The position numbers and the translations under genes were made by a program. Shown piece by piece: positions 1-8,922 of a stretch of DNA of 64,000 bases (the stretch's first letter is position 1; every line of letters starts with the position of its first letter). The DNA lies in the NCBI GenBank assembly GCA_015075225.1, contig JABTUQ010000005.1:107075-171074 (forward strand). Reading direction: 5' to 3'. The notes under the pieces were generated by a model. That model saw nothing but the letters and a program-made list of their open reading frames with translations, did no database searches and was not told the origin of the DNA. The DNA is from Burkholderiales bacterium. GTDB taxonomy: Bacteria; Pseudomonadota; Gammaproteobacteria; Burkholderiales; Nitrosomonadaceae.

Positions 1-1393
1 GTACCAGAGGCACTGCCCAGCGCTGCCACCATGGCGCTCCGGGAGCCGTCACGTATTCACGTGGCCAGCCGATATTGATCAGTTCGAATAATGCCCAGGC
101 AAAAGCCACACCATTGATTACCAGACCCCATCTTCCCAGCCGGAGGGATCCCAGCGCGGGATTCCACCGGCCAGTTATCCGTGCATACAGGCCCACTCCG
201 GTTGTCATGGAAAACATGGCGTACAAGCCGCCCGTGCCAAACGCAATAATGGTTGCAACGGCTCCGTCATTCAGTCCGAAAAGCAGCCCGAGACCGGCCA
301 TGAACACGGTTCCGCCAATGGCATTGCGCGGTAATTGCGTTGTTTTGGTCACTTGAGAAAAGAAGGCAGGCAGATTACCTTCGCGTGCCATCGAAAACAC
401 GATACGCGAAGCATAGTTGACCACCGATGACCCGCAGGAAAGAAAAGCGGTGACGACGATTACCAGGAATGGTTTGGCGGCCCAGGCGCCGATCGTGCTT
501 GCAATGATGGGCGATACAGGGTCAGTGGTAGCGCTGGCTTCGATCAAGGTGGCATGATCTATCGACAGCATCAGCGCAGAAGAATTGAACAGCACGACAC
601 TTCCCACCGCCAGCAGTGACAAGAAAATGGCGCGCGGAATCATTCTTTCGGGGTGGCACACCTCCTCGGCAATGGTGGAACAGGAATCAAAACCGATGAA
701 TGCCCAGCCTGCAATGGCCAGTGCCGCTAGGAAGGCGGCCAGGCTGGTGGGGGCAAGCCCCGTTCCAATGTGTTGAAACAGCTCTGAAACTGGATAGATC
801 CGGAAAAAGGCAAACAGAACTAGTGCCACACAGATTGAGCCCAGTATCTCGGCACTGACACCGAGCAGATTGATGATCTTATAGACACGCTGACTGACGA
901 CGTTGACTGCCGTGCAAATCAGCAAAAAGAGAAATCCCCATAATACGACCGGGATTTCCTGCATGTTTTCCCCGGCAATTACCGCAGAAAGCCACATTCC
1001 ACCTGTATAGGCGGTTGTGGTCAGCATGGCGATGGTCGAGCTGACATAAATAGCCCCGGCATACTGCCCCGTTCTGGGGCCGACCAGCTGCCGTGACCAT
1101 TTGTAAGCGCCACCCGCTATGGGAAACTGCGATGAAAGCTCGGCATAGACCGTTGCCACCATGAGCTGCATGAACAGGCACAAGGCGAGCGCGGCGATCC
1201 ATCCGCCACCAGTCACCAGATTTTGGACACCAAAAATGGCGTACAGCCCCACTACCGGGGATACCACGGAGAAACCCAGCATAAAGCAGTTCCAGACGCT
1301 CATGCTGCGGCAAAGTTGGCCTGTTCCGGTTTCACTACCAGCCGGACTGTTTTTTTCTGTAAGGAGCGAATTTCCTGTGTCTTCTACCGGCAT
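1..1393 (-). CDS. APC-family permease, partial (guanidine/urea-associated)
   Basis: Reading the minus strand from the ATG at 1393 gives an open frame of 464 codons that leaves the window at the left edge without a stop. The start has a strong AGGGAGG ribosome site a few bases upstream. The product is a multi-spanning membrane protein with the early glycine/serine-rich helix of amino acid-polyamine-cation permeases and about a dozen hydrophobic segments. It faces the carboxylase gene at 2371 and has its own guanidine-I riboswitch at 1670-1768, so I infer import of guanidine or a related compound. Members of this family beside urea carboxylase genes are usually annotated as urea-carboxylase-related permeases. 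Substrate is inference; the family call is firm. Confidence 0.82.
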   Translation of the reverse strand, partial: MPVEDTGNSLLTEKNSPAGSETGTGQLCRSMSVWNCFMLGFSVVSPVVGLYAIFGVQNLVTGGGWIAALALCLFMQLMVATVYAELSSQFPIAGGAYKWSRQLVGPRTGQYAGAIYVSSTIAMLTTTAYTGGMWLSAVIAGENMQEIPVVLWGFLFLLICTAVNVVSQRVYKIINLLGVSAEILGSICVALVLFAFFRIYPVSELFQHIGTGLAPTSLAAFLAALAIAGWAFIGFDSCSTIAEEVCHPERMIPRAIFLSLLAVGSVVLFNSSALMLSIDHATLIEASATTDPVSPIIASTIGAWAAKPFLVIVVTAFLSCGSSVVNYASRIVFSMAREGNLPAFFSQVTKTTQLPRNAIGGTVFMAGLGLLFGLNDGAVATIIAFGTGGLYAMFSMTTGVGLYARITGRWNPALGSLRLGRWGLVINGVAFAWALFELINIGWPREYVTAPGAPWWQRWAVPLV

Positions 1394-1669
1394 ATCGATG
1401 CCTCCCTGGAAAAAATCAGGAACGTTGAATACCGCCCGGAAATGGAAATAACAGAATGCGCTGGAAAATCACTTTCGGCGGTAAACGGTTCTGGTTCCGG
1501 AATATCATCGCCGGGAAAGCCGACATCTGATGAAGCACTGGCTGCCGGATAGCAGCCATCATTTATTGAAAGTGAAAGCGGGGGTATTTGAGAACAATCC
1601 GGGGTTTGAACAACTGTGTGTGCATACGATAACTTTTCCACTTTGCCCTCCAGGAGTTAATGTTTAAAC

Positions 1670-1768
1670 ATCACCTCCCGGGCTTTTATCCCTCCGTGGA
1701 GCCCTGCAGCAGGGCCCGAAACTCTCGGACCAGCCACTTTCCCGTGGAAAGCCGGAACCCTAGTTTCG
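1670..1768 (-). promoter_or_regulatory. Guanidine-I (ykkC) riboswitch, minus strand
   Basis: The minus strand has the conserved blocks of the ykkC class I aptamer in order: CTAGGGTTCCGGC, then TGGTCCGAGAG, then CCACGG-GGGATAAAAGCCCGGGAG. A GC-rich hairpin of variable sequence lies between the second and third blocks, as expected for the P3 arm. The aptamer opens toward the APC permease at 1393. The 3' end GGGAGG is itself a possible ribosome site for a tiny ORF, so control could be translational as well as transcriptional. Known members bind guanidinium and switch downstream genes on. Confidence 0.93.
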
Positions 1769-2007
1769 TAAAGTTGTTGCGCTTCTGTTTACGTTGTTGG
1801 CCGTTAAACCCTGGCTGATTCCAGCTAGCACAAGCCAAAACATGGTGGCTATTATATACACCGGAAATTTTGAAAAACAAGAAAAAAGTTTCATCTTTCA
1901 ACGGAAAGGTTGCTGTTATTCAATGTATCTGGAACGCGAAATATTGTCGCGATGTGAAAGATCAGCTAACCTTGAAACCGCGATGACCGTTTTCAGGTAG
2001 CGCATTT

Positions 2008-2104
2008 TCAGGCTAGGGTTCCGGCTTTGCTGCAAGCGTCTGGTCCAAGAGCCCGAGGCTTCGCCATAACGAAGCTCCACGGAGGGATAAAAGCCCGGGA
2101 GATT
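2008..2104 (+). promoter_or_regulatory. Guanidine-I (ykkC) riboswitch, plus strand
   Basis: The plus strand carries CTAGGGTTCCGGC at about 2013, TGGTCCAAGAG at about 2040 and CCACGGAGGGATAAAAGCCC ending near 2096, with a hairpin between the last two blocks. This matches the ykkC class I consensus and is closely similar to the copy at 1670-1768. It faces the carboxylase gene that starts at 2371. Confidence 0.94.
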
Positions 2105-2329
2105 ACATAATGCCGCGTGCATTACCGGTTTCAGCCATTTCCCGATGACCTGGAGGTTCGTTATATGTGTTATCTGCCTGCCCGTTCCCATTTCCGGCTT
2201 GAGCGTCTGCCAGGCCTGCGTTTCCTGTGTTATCTGTCCTCGATTTGCCGCGATGGTTGCGCAGGTGCGCGTGCGTATCCGTTTCCACCAGCGCCATCGG
2301 CATACATTCCACCGGCACATATCATGGTG

Positions 2330-2349
2330 CGGCCTGTCTGATCAGGCCG
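2330..2349 (+). other. Hairpin just before carboxylase ribosome site
   Basis: A perfect 7-bp stem, CGGCCTG and CAGGCCG, closes a 6-base loop (TCTGAT) about 12 bases ahead of the AGGAG ribosome site of the carboxylase gene. No U-run follows, so it is not a classical terminator. It might be part of the expression platform, but nothing in the sequence proves this. Confidence 0.4.
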
Positions 2350-2370
2350 AATCCACTGCAAGGAGCATTT

Positions 2371-5300
2371 ATGTTTACAAAAATTCTGATCGCTAATCGT
2401 GGCGCTATTGCCTGTCGTGTCATCCGTACCTTGCGCCGTATGGGTATTGGCAGTGTGGCTGTTTTTACCAGGGCGGATGCGCAGTCAAGGCATGTGCTGG
2501 ATGCGGATGAAAGTATTTGTATCGGCGAGGGAATTGCCAGTGAGAGCTATCTTCGCGCGGATAAAATACTGGCAGCGGCACATCGTACTGGCGCCCAGGC
2601 CATTCATCCGGGATATGGATTTCTGAGTGAAAACGCTCTGTTTGCCGAACAATGTGCTGCAGAAGGAATCTGTTTTCTCGGCCCCACGCCGGAACAGATA
2701 CGCACTTTTGGCCTGAAACATACTGCCCGTGCACTTGCACAGCAACTTGGCGTGCCGATGCTGCCGGGCACCGGGCTGCTGGAAGATCCCGGCACAGCTT
2801 GCGAGGCAGCGCAGCGGATCGGTTACCCGGTGATGCTGAAAAGCACGGCGGGCGGGGGCGGTATTGGTATGCGCCTGTGTCATAACCAGCAGGAATTGAT
2901 CGATGCCTATGAATCCGTCAAAAATCTGGCACAAAGCAATTTCAGCAATGCCGGTTTGTTCCTGGAAAAATATATTGGCCAGGCTCGCCATATCGAAGTA
3001 CAGATTTTTGGTGATGGCCGGGGGAATGTGATTGCGCTGGGGGAGCGTGATTGTTCCATGCAGCGGCGCAACCAGAAAGTCATCGAGGAAACGCCAGCAC
3101 CGGGACTGTCCGCTGCTACCCGGAAGGCACTGCAGGAAACAGCTGTGCGTCTGGGGGAATCAGTGCGGTACCAGTCTGCCGGGACGGTGGAATATGTCTA
3201 CGATGCCGCTACCGGCCAGTTTTATTTTCTGGAGGTCAATACCCGTCTGCAGGTAGAGCATGGCGTCACCGAGATGGTGACCGGTGTCGATCTGGTCGAA
3301 TGGATGGTGCTGCAGGGTGCGGATGCCTTGCCGCCACTGGAATCATTCACCATCCAGCCACAGGGTGTTTCCATACAGGCCCGTGTTTATGCGGAAAATC
3401 CGGCCAGGAATTTTCAGCCATCCAGCGGCCTGCTGAGTGAGGTTGAATTTCCGGAAATGGCGCGGGTTGAAACCTGGGTGGATGCGGGTTGTGAAGTATC
3501 AGCCTTTTACGATCCGATGCTTGCCAAAATCATTGTTCATGCGGATGACCGTGATCAGGCCATCGCCCGTTTGATTGCCGCACTGGGAAATACCACGCTT
3601 TACGGCATTGAAACCAATCTGGACTATCTCGGGCAGGTGTTATCCGGGGCGGTGTTCCGCAGCGGGCAGGTCAGCACCCAATTTCTTTCCGGGTTTCACT
3701 ACCAGCCGCATACGCTGGATGTGCTCAGTGCCGGAGTGCAGACAACCGTGCAGGATTATCCCGGCAGAACGGGCTACTGGAATGTAGGCGTGCCCCCATC
3801 CGGACCGATGGACGGCCTGGCTTTCCGTCTGGCCAATTATCTGGCGGGCAATCCCGATGATACAGCAGGGCTGGAAATCACGTTGGCCGGGCCAACGCTG
3901 CAATTCAACTGCGATACTGTCATTGCCGTGACCGGCGCACCCATTGATGTTTGGCTGGACGGCAAGCCTCTGGCGCAATGGCAATCGCACTTCATCCGGG
4001 CAGGTTTGCAGCTACGGTTTGGAAAAATCTGCCAATCGGGTAGCCGATCCTATTTGGCTATCCAGGGTGGAATTCAGGTGCCGGCTTATCTTGGCAGCCG
4101 CTCCACTTTCACACTGGGATTATTTGGCGGACACGCCGGGCGCGCGTTGTGTGCGGGGGATGTGCTGCATATTCTGCCTGCAGAAAATGTGGAGCCCAGG
4201 GTGGTGCTTCCGGAAAATATCCCGCAATACACCTGCCATTGGGAAATCGGTGTGCTGTATGGTCCGCATGGCGCACCAGATTTTTTTACCGAAACCGATA
4301 TCGGGATCTTTTTCGCTACTGACTGGAAAGTGCACCACAATTCCAGCCGCACTGGTGTGCGCCTGATCGGCCCGAAGCCGCAATGGGCACGCAAGGACGG
4401 GGGTGAAGCCGGATTGCATCCGTCCAACATCCATGACAATCCCTATGCGGTGGGTGCAGTTGATTTTACTGGCGACATGCCGATTATCCTGGGCCCGGAT
4501 GGCCCCAGTCTGGGGGGGTTTGTCTGTCCTGCCGTCATCGTGCAGGCTGAATTATGGAAAACCGGCCAGCTCAAGCCGGGTGATAGTGTGCGCTTTTACC
4601 CGCTGACACCGGAACAGGCACTGCAGCTGGAAAAGCAGCAGGATGAAATGGTACAGGCACCGGATTCCATCTCTCGTACCCTGCCTGCAATTTCCGCTTC
4701 CTCGATCAGGCCAGGCAGCCCTGTATTACATCGGATTCCTGCCAATGATGGACAGGTACAAGTGGTTTACCGGCAATCAGGAGATAAATATCTGCTGATC
4801 GAATATGGCGAACCGGTACTCGATATTGCCTTGCACTTCCGGGCACATGCCTTAATGGCCTGGCTGCAGCAATCCGTGGAAAAAGGTGATTTGCCCGGCA
4901 TTCTTGATCTGACGCCCGGCATCCGCTCCTTGCAGATTCACTATGATTCCCGGCTGCTCTCCCGCGACCATCTCCTGAACAGGCTCATTGCAGCCGAGAC
5001 AGATTTGCCGGCAGTTGATGATATGGAAATTCCCTCGCGCATCGTGCATTTGCCGCTTTCCTGGGATGATGCTGCCACCAGGCTGGCCATTGAAAAATAT
5101 ATGCGATCCGTCCGTCCGGATGCGCCCTGGTGCCCAAGCAACATCGAATTCATCCGCCGCATCAACGGGCTGGACAGCATGGAGGAAGTCCGGCGTATTG
5201 TGTTCGATGCCAGCTATCTGGTCATGGGTCTGGGGGATGTTTACCTCGGTGCACCGGTTGCCACACCGCTTGATCCACGCCACCGGCTGGTCACCACCAA

Positions 5301-6009
5301 ATACAACCCGGCGCGCACCTGGACACCGGAAAATGCGGTGGGAATAGGAGGGGCTTATCTTTGCATTTATGGAATGGAAGGGCCTGGCGGATATCAATTT
5401 GTCGGAAGGACCGTACAAATGTGGAACCGTTACCGCCAAACCCGGGACTTTACTGCGGGCAAACCATGGTTGCTGCGCTTCTTTGATCAGATCAGGTTTT
5501 ATCCTGTTTCAGAACAGGAATTACTCGAATTACGCCAGGATTTTATTACCGGACGCTTTGCGCTGCGTACCGAAGAAACAGTATTCAGCCTGCGTGGCTA
5601 TCAGGCATTCCTGCAACAACACGCTGACAGTATTCAGGCATTTAAAGTCCGGCAGCAAAACGCTTTTGAGATCGAACGTGAACACTGGAAGGCCGGGGAT
5701 ACCCAGGAAAGCAACATCAGCGAGGAGGATGCGGGAGATAGCTACGATCCATCCAGCGCAGAAAGCAGACTCCCGGATGTACCCGACGGAGCACATGCCA
5801 TTAGCGCGGATGTCACCGGCACGGTATGGAAACTGTTGATCGAGACCCGGCAAGTGGTCAATGCTGGTGATCCGGTCATCATCATCGAATCCATGAAAAT
5901 GGAAATCACCCTGAGTGCGCCGGTTAGCGGCATCGTGCAACAGATCAGCTGCAGACAGGGCGATTATGTGTTTTCAGGCCAGATGTTGCTGATCGTTCAG
6001 GAAGAGTAG
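2371..6009 (+). CDS. Urea/guanidine carboxylase, biotin-dependent (1212 aa)
   Basis: The protein carboxylates guanidine (or urea) using ATP, bicarbonate and a bound biotin. Domains in order: biotin carboxylase N-terminal part (~1-110), ATP-grasp (~115-330, with GGGGIGMRLC), biotin carboxylase C-terminal part (~335-440), AHS2/KipA-like part from ~448 (with GVPPSGPMDG near 475), AHS1/KipI-like part around 800-1000, and a C-terminal biotinyl domain with ESMKME, the biotin lysine being K1176. The ATG at 2371 has AGGAG in front; upstream in-frame starts have none. Length fits free-standing urea carboxylases, without a fused allophanate hydrolase. The upstream guanidine-I riboswitch favours guanidine as substrate; that part is inference. 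No hydrolase gene for the product lies in the window. Confidence 0.92.
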   Translation: MFTKILIANRGAIACRVIRTLRRMGIGSVAVFTRADAQSRHVLDADESICIGEGIASESYLRADKILAAAHRTGAQAIHPGYGFLSENALFAEQCAAEGICFLGPTPEQIRTFGLKHTARALAQQLGVPMLPGTGLLEDPGTACEAAQRIGYPVMLKSTAGGGGIGMRLCHNQQELIDAYESVKNLAQSNFSNAGLFLEKYIGQARHIEVQIFGDGRGNVIALGERDCSMQRRNQKVIEETPAPGLSAATRKALQETAVRLGESVRYQSAGTVEYVYDAATGQFYFLEVNTRLQVEHGVTEMVTGVDLVEWMVLQGADALPPLESFTIQPQGVSIQARVYAENPARNFQPSSGLLSEVEFPEMARVETWVDAGCEVSAFYDPMLAKIIVHADDRDQAIARLIAALGNTTLYGIETNLDYLGQVLSGAVFRSGQVSTQFLSGFHYQPHTLDVLSAGVQTTVQDYPGRTGYWNVGVPPSGPMDGLAFRLANYLAGNPDDTAGLEITLAGPTLQFNCDTVIAVTGAPIDVWLDGKPLAQWQSHFIRAGLQLRFGKICQSGSRSYLAIQGGIQVPAYLGSRSTFTLGLFGGHAGRALCAGDVLHILPAENVEPRVVLPENIPQYTCHWEIGVLYGPHGAPDFFTETDIGIFFATDWKVHHNSSRTGVRLIGPKPQWARKDGGEAGLHPSNIHDNPYAVGAVDFTGDMPIILGPDGPSLGGFVCPAVIVQAELWKTGQLKPGDSVRFYPLTPEQALQLEKQQDEMVQAPDSISRTLPAISASSIRPGSPVLHRIPANDGQVQVVYRQSGDKYLLIEYGEPVLDIALHFRAHALMAWLQQSVEKGDLPGILDLTPGIRSLQIHYDSRLLSRDHLLNRLIAAETDLPAVDDMEIPSRIVHLPLSWDDAATRLAIEKYMRSVRPDAPWCPSNIEFIRRINGLDSMEEVRRIVFDASYLVMGLGDVYLGAPVATPLDPRHRLVTTKYNPARTWTPENAVGIGGAYLCIYGMEGPGGYQFVGRTVQMWNRYRQTRDFTAGKPWLLRFFDQIRFYPVSEQELLELRQDFITGRFALRTEETVFSLRGYQAFLQQHADSIQAFKVRQQNAFEIEREHWKAGDTQESNISEEDAGDSYDPSSAESRLPDVPDGAHAISADVTGTVWKLLIETRQVVNAGDPVIIIESMKMEITLSAPVSGIVQQISCRQGDYVFSGQMLLIVQEE

Positions 6010-7373
6010 GGCGCAGCCAGCGACAGTACAGGTTGCGCTGGCTTGAATGTGAGCTTCTGCCCCACGGAAAGCCGGTCGCTTCCCTTGTTCCATAAACGGA
6101 TTGTCTTGACATCGATCCCGTGACGCCTGGCGATCTCGTGGAGCGTGTCGCCTTTTTTGACGGTGTAAACGATATGCTCTTCCGGTTGAACACGTTTTGC
6201 AGCCGGTTTGAGCGAGTGGCTGGCGAGATAGGTCATTTCTCTTGCACTGCTACCGTCACGCGGGACCAGCAACGTCTGACCCTTTTTCAGTGTGGCGCGT
6301 TCGGAGATACCATTGATTTGAGCCAACCGGGCAACCGAGATACGATGCCGCTCTGCTAGATCACGCAAGGTTTCAGGTTTTTCTGCCTGGTAAACATGCC
6401 ACGACACCAGTACTTTGTCATAGCTTTCAAGGTTGTCTACAAAGATCTTGACATTGGTAACCGGTAACAACAAGGTGCGTGGAGAATCTTCCGCTTTGAT
6501 GACCGGCCTGTGATACGCCGGATTCAGTGCATTGAATTCATTTTCTGTAATTCCAGCCAGCCTGGCAGCCAGTTTTACATCAATTTGCTGATTTATCGTG
6601 ATCTGTTCGAAGTAAGGCCGGTTTGGTATCGGTTTCAGTTTGATGCCATAGCGGCGAGGGTTGGCAATGATATTCCGGATGGCGATCAGCTTGGAGATGT
6701 AGTTCCTGGTTTCAGCTGGCAAACCGAGTGCCTGGTAGCTGACCGCCTTATTTCCACCGTGATCTGTATCAATCACTTTTTTGAGGGATCCCTCTCCCCA
6801 GTTGTACGCAGCCAATGCCAGATTCCAGTTACCAAACATTTTATGCAGCATCTGCAGGTAATCCAGTGCGGCCTGGGTGGCTGCGATGATGTCACGCCGT
6901 TCGTCATGCCACCAATTTTGCTCCAGCCCAAACGCTTTTGCTGTCGAAGGCACAAACTGCCACAAGCCTGCTGCATGCCTGTGGGAATAGGCTTCCGGAT
7001 CAAACTCGCTCTCGATGATTGGCAGGAGCGCAATCTCGGCCGGCATGCGCCGGCGTTCTACTTCCTCAATGATGTAATGCAGGTAACGCTGACTGCGCTC
7101 AACAATATGATCCATGAATCGCTGGTTTTTGCTGAAATTGCTTTCATGTTGCCGTACTTCCTGGCTTTGGATATTGGCCAGGGAAAATCCGGTCCGTACG
7201 CGCATCCATAGATCATCCTGCTGCCTGTGCGACTGCACCTGATACTGTCTGGTATCGAGGGCAGTGATACTCATATTTTTTTCTAAAGCTTTGCCGGCTT
7301 GCGCCGTAACGGGAAGGGAGGCTAGTACTACTGCGGCAATCAATGCTAGTGAGGTCTTCGATTTTGTCTTCAT
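5997..7373 (-). CDS. mltD: Membrane-bound lytic murein transglycosylase D
   Basis: This 458-residue periplasmic enzyme cuts peptidoglycan glycan strands. It has an N-terminal signal sequence (residues 1-26), a soluble lytic transglycosylase domain with the catalytic glutamate at about residue 121 in PIIESEFDP, then GLWQF and AAYNWGEG motifs, and two LysM peptidoglycan-binding repeats at about 320-370 and 400-450. The internal ATG at 7373 was chosen because the signal peptide starts there. The lipobox seen in some MltD proteins is not evident. Its 3' end overlaps the 3' end of the carboxylase gene by 13 bases on the opposite strand. Confidence 0.88.
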   Translation of the reverse strand: MKTKSKTSLALIAAVVLASLPVTAQAGKALEKNMSITALDTRQYQVQSHRQQDDLWMRVRTGFSLANIQSQEVRQHESNFSKNQRFMDHIVERSQRYLHYIIEEVERRRMPAEIALLPIIESEFDPEAYSHRHAAGLWQFVPSTAKAFGLEQNWWHDERRDIIAATQAALDYLQMLHKMFGNWNLALAAYNWGEGSLKKVIDTDHGGNKAVSYQALGLPAETRNYISKLIAIRNIIANPRRYGIKLKPIPNRPYFEQITINQQIDVKLAARLAGITENEFNALNPAYHRPVIKAEDSPRTLLLPVTNVKIFVDNLESYDKVLVSWHVYQAEKPETLRDLAERHRISVARLAQINGISERATLKKGQTLLVPRDGSSAREMTYLASHSLKPAAKRVQPEEHIVYTVKKGDTLHEIARRHGIDVKTIRLWNKGSDRLSVGQKLTFKPAQPVLSLAAPYSS

Positions 7374-7672
7374 CCTGAATAAAACGAACGATTCGCCCGC
7401 ATAATTGGTTTCCTGAAAATAAAAAAGGCTGGTCACTCGTATTTTTTAATTTTAAAGTGAACCAGCCGGCTCGCTGCCATTTTACCTGAATTTACCAATC
7501 GACAATCTGCTGATTATCAACCATATCGAGTGACAGCTGATTTTTCATTGAAAATCGCCGTAACTCTCGTCAAGAGATTGTTCCCATTTATCAGACTGGA
7601 CTAATCTGGCGCTGCGTCTTAAACTTCCATGGGAGTTCATATTCTGCGTCAACTACATATAAGGAAACGGCA

Positions 7673-8235
7673 ATGTCACTGATTAACACCACGGTTAAAC
7701 CATTTAAGGCAACTGCGTATCACAATGGCGATTTGTCGAGGTTACGGACAAAACCCTGAAAGGCAAATGGTCGGTTATCGTTTTTTACCCGGCCGACTTT
7801 ACTTTTGTATGCCCGACCGAACTGGAAGATCTGGCGGACAACTATACTGAATTCCAGAAAGCCGGGGTTGAAGTTTACGTTGTTTCTACCGACACGCATT
7901 TCACACACAAAGCATGGCACGACAGCTCCAGTGTGGTTCGTAAGGTTCAATATCCGATGGTGGGAGATCCAACCAGAGAGCTGGCGCGCAATTTTGATGT
8001 ATTGATCGAAGAAGCCGGGCTGGCGCTGCGCGGCAGTTTCATTATCAATCCGGAAGGGCAGATCAAGGCATTTGAAGTCCAGGATAACAGCATCGGCCGT
8101 AATGCTGCCGAGCTGCTGCGCAAAGCCAAGGCTGCACAGTATGTCTCGATGCATGATGGCGAAGTTTGCCCGGCCAAATGGACGGAAGGTGCTGCCACAC
8201 TGAAGCCGTCAATCGACCTGGTAGGCAAAATTTAA
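7673..8235 (+). CDS. ahpC: AhpC-type peroxiredoxin, one frameshift
   Basis: Two-cysteine peroxiredoxin that reduces peroxides. After an ATG with an AAGGA site, the frame reads [20 protein letters not shown] and then breaks at the T-run at 7732-7734. Restoring one T gives a continuous 187-residue AhpC, the normal length. The peroxidatic cysteine sits in FTFVCPTE and the resolving cysteine in GEVCPAKW near the C-terminus. A strong terminator follows at 8263. No ahpF or oxyR is adjacent. The deletion looks like a base-calling error, because the rest of the gene is perfectly conserved, but a true mutation is possible. Confidence 0.87.
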
Positions 8236-8262
8236 TCTCTTGCCGGTTCGGCTTGTCCTGAT

Positions 8263-8316
8263 ACTGGTCGGCGGTATTTCCTGTTTCCGGGAAATGCGCC
8301 GACCAGTTTTATTTTA
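8263..8316 (+). terminator. Rho-independent terminator of ahpC
   Basis: An 11-bp perfect stem (ACTGGTCGGCG with CGCCGACCAGT) encloses a loop that can form an inner TTTCC/GGAAA hairpin, followed by TTTTATTTTAT. It lies 28 bases behind the ahpC stop. Confidence 0.85.
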
Positions 8317-8331
8317 TCTATCATCAGCATC

Positions 8332-8922
8332 ATGATAAGCAACCATTGGTTTAAATCTTTATCGGCTCGCAAGAAGAGCAAGATTCCCTGGAAATTCAGC
8401 AGTCCCGCAAATACTGTATTGCAATTGGCATTGATTTTGTGTGTTACCGCCTGCACTAGCCAGAGTAAATTTTTCGATACACTTGATTACAAAAAGGATT
8501 GGGACACGATCCAGTCCGGACTTCCTGCCTATCCGCAACCGGAAAATCTGCTGGAATTTGACGCAGGCCCTGCAGCCAATCTGCGCTATTTCATTGATGC
8601 CAAATCCATCAGTGTCGATGAAAAACGCGTTATCCGCTACAGCATGGTGGCTCAATCCCCCCAAGGGGCGAGCAACGTATCATACGAAGGATTGCGCTGC
8701 GAAACGCGCGAGAGAAAGCGTTACGCCACCGGCAACAACGACACCCGCACCTGGGTGCGTGCCGGCATTTCGGAATGGCAACCGCTGGAGAGGGTGTCTC
8801 AGTTACAAGCCCAGCGTGAACTGGCCAAATTTTATTTTTGCCCACGCGGGCTGGTAGTTGGCTCATCTGCAGAAGCCATACGTGCACTCAAGGCTGGCGT
8901 GCATCCAATGGCGATTCGCTGA
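8332..8922 (+). CDS. CNP1-like family lipoprotein (196 aa)
   Basis: A conserved betaproteobacterial protein of the CNP1-like family, function unknown. The N-terminus is charged, then hydrophobic, ending in a lipobox-like LCVTAC at about residues 36-41, so it is probably an outer or inner membrane lipoprotein facing the periplasm. The C-terminal part has the family's conserved region ending in a cysteine-containing FYFCPRG segment. It stands alone, and ends directly against the convergent slipin gene (stop codons abut at 8922/8923). The N-terminal start is uncertain; the ATG at 8332 has only a weak ribosome site. Confidence 0.75.
   Translation: MISNHWFKSLSARKKSKIPWKFSSPANTVLQLALILCVTACTSQSKFFDTLDYKKDWDTIQSGLPAYPQPENLLEFDAGPAANLRYFIDAKSISVDEKRVIRYSMVAQSPQGASNVSYEGLRCETRERKRYATGNNDTRTWVRAGISEWQPLERVSQLQAQRELAKFYFCPRGLVVGSSAEAIRALKAGVHPMAIR

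Larger units (their letters stand above)
1394..2370. other. Divergent control region between permease and carboxylase
   Basis: These 977 bases hold no convincing gene. They contain two guanidine-I aptamers pointing outward, an AT-rich core (about 1840-1990) where the divergent promoters should lie, and two leaders of about 270 bases between aptamers and start codons. Both leaders carry short ORFs with ribosome sites. On the minus strand there is a four-codon ORF just behind the aptamer and an 85-codon GTG ORF that overlaps the permease start in another frame. On the plus strand there is a 12-codon ORF just behind the aptamer and a 74-codon ATG ORF at 2117-2341. I recognise none of these peptides. 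Confidence 0.6.

Noticed and set aside
1384-1641. 85-codon GTG frame between riboswitch and permease
   Set aside because: It has a good ribosome site but overlaps the permease start and resembles no known protein; described as a leader ORF only.
1446-1667. Short plus-strand peptides that look like fragments of an old gene
   Set aside because: Several short open stretches (one starting MRWKITFGGKRFW, another MKHWLPDSSHH) looked like a decayed gene, but I could not match them to any family.
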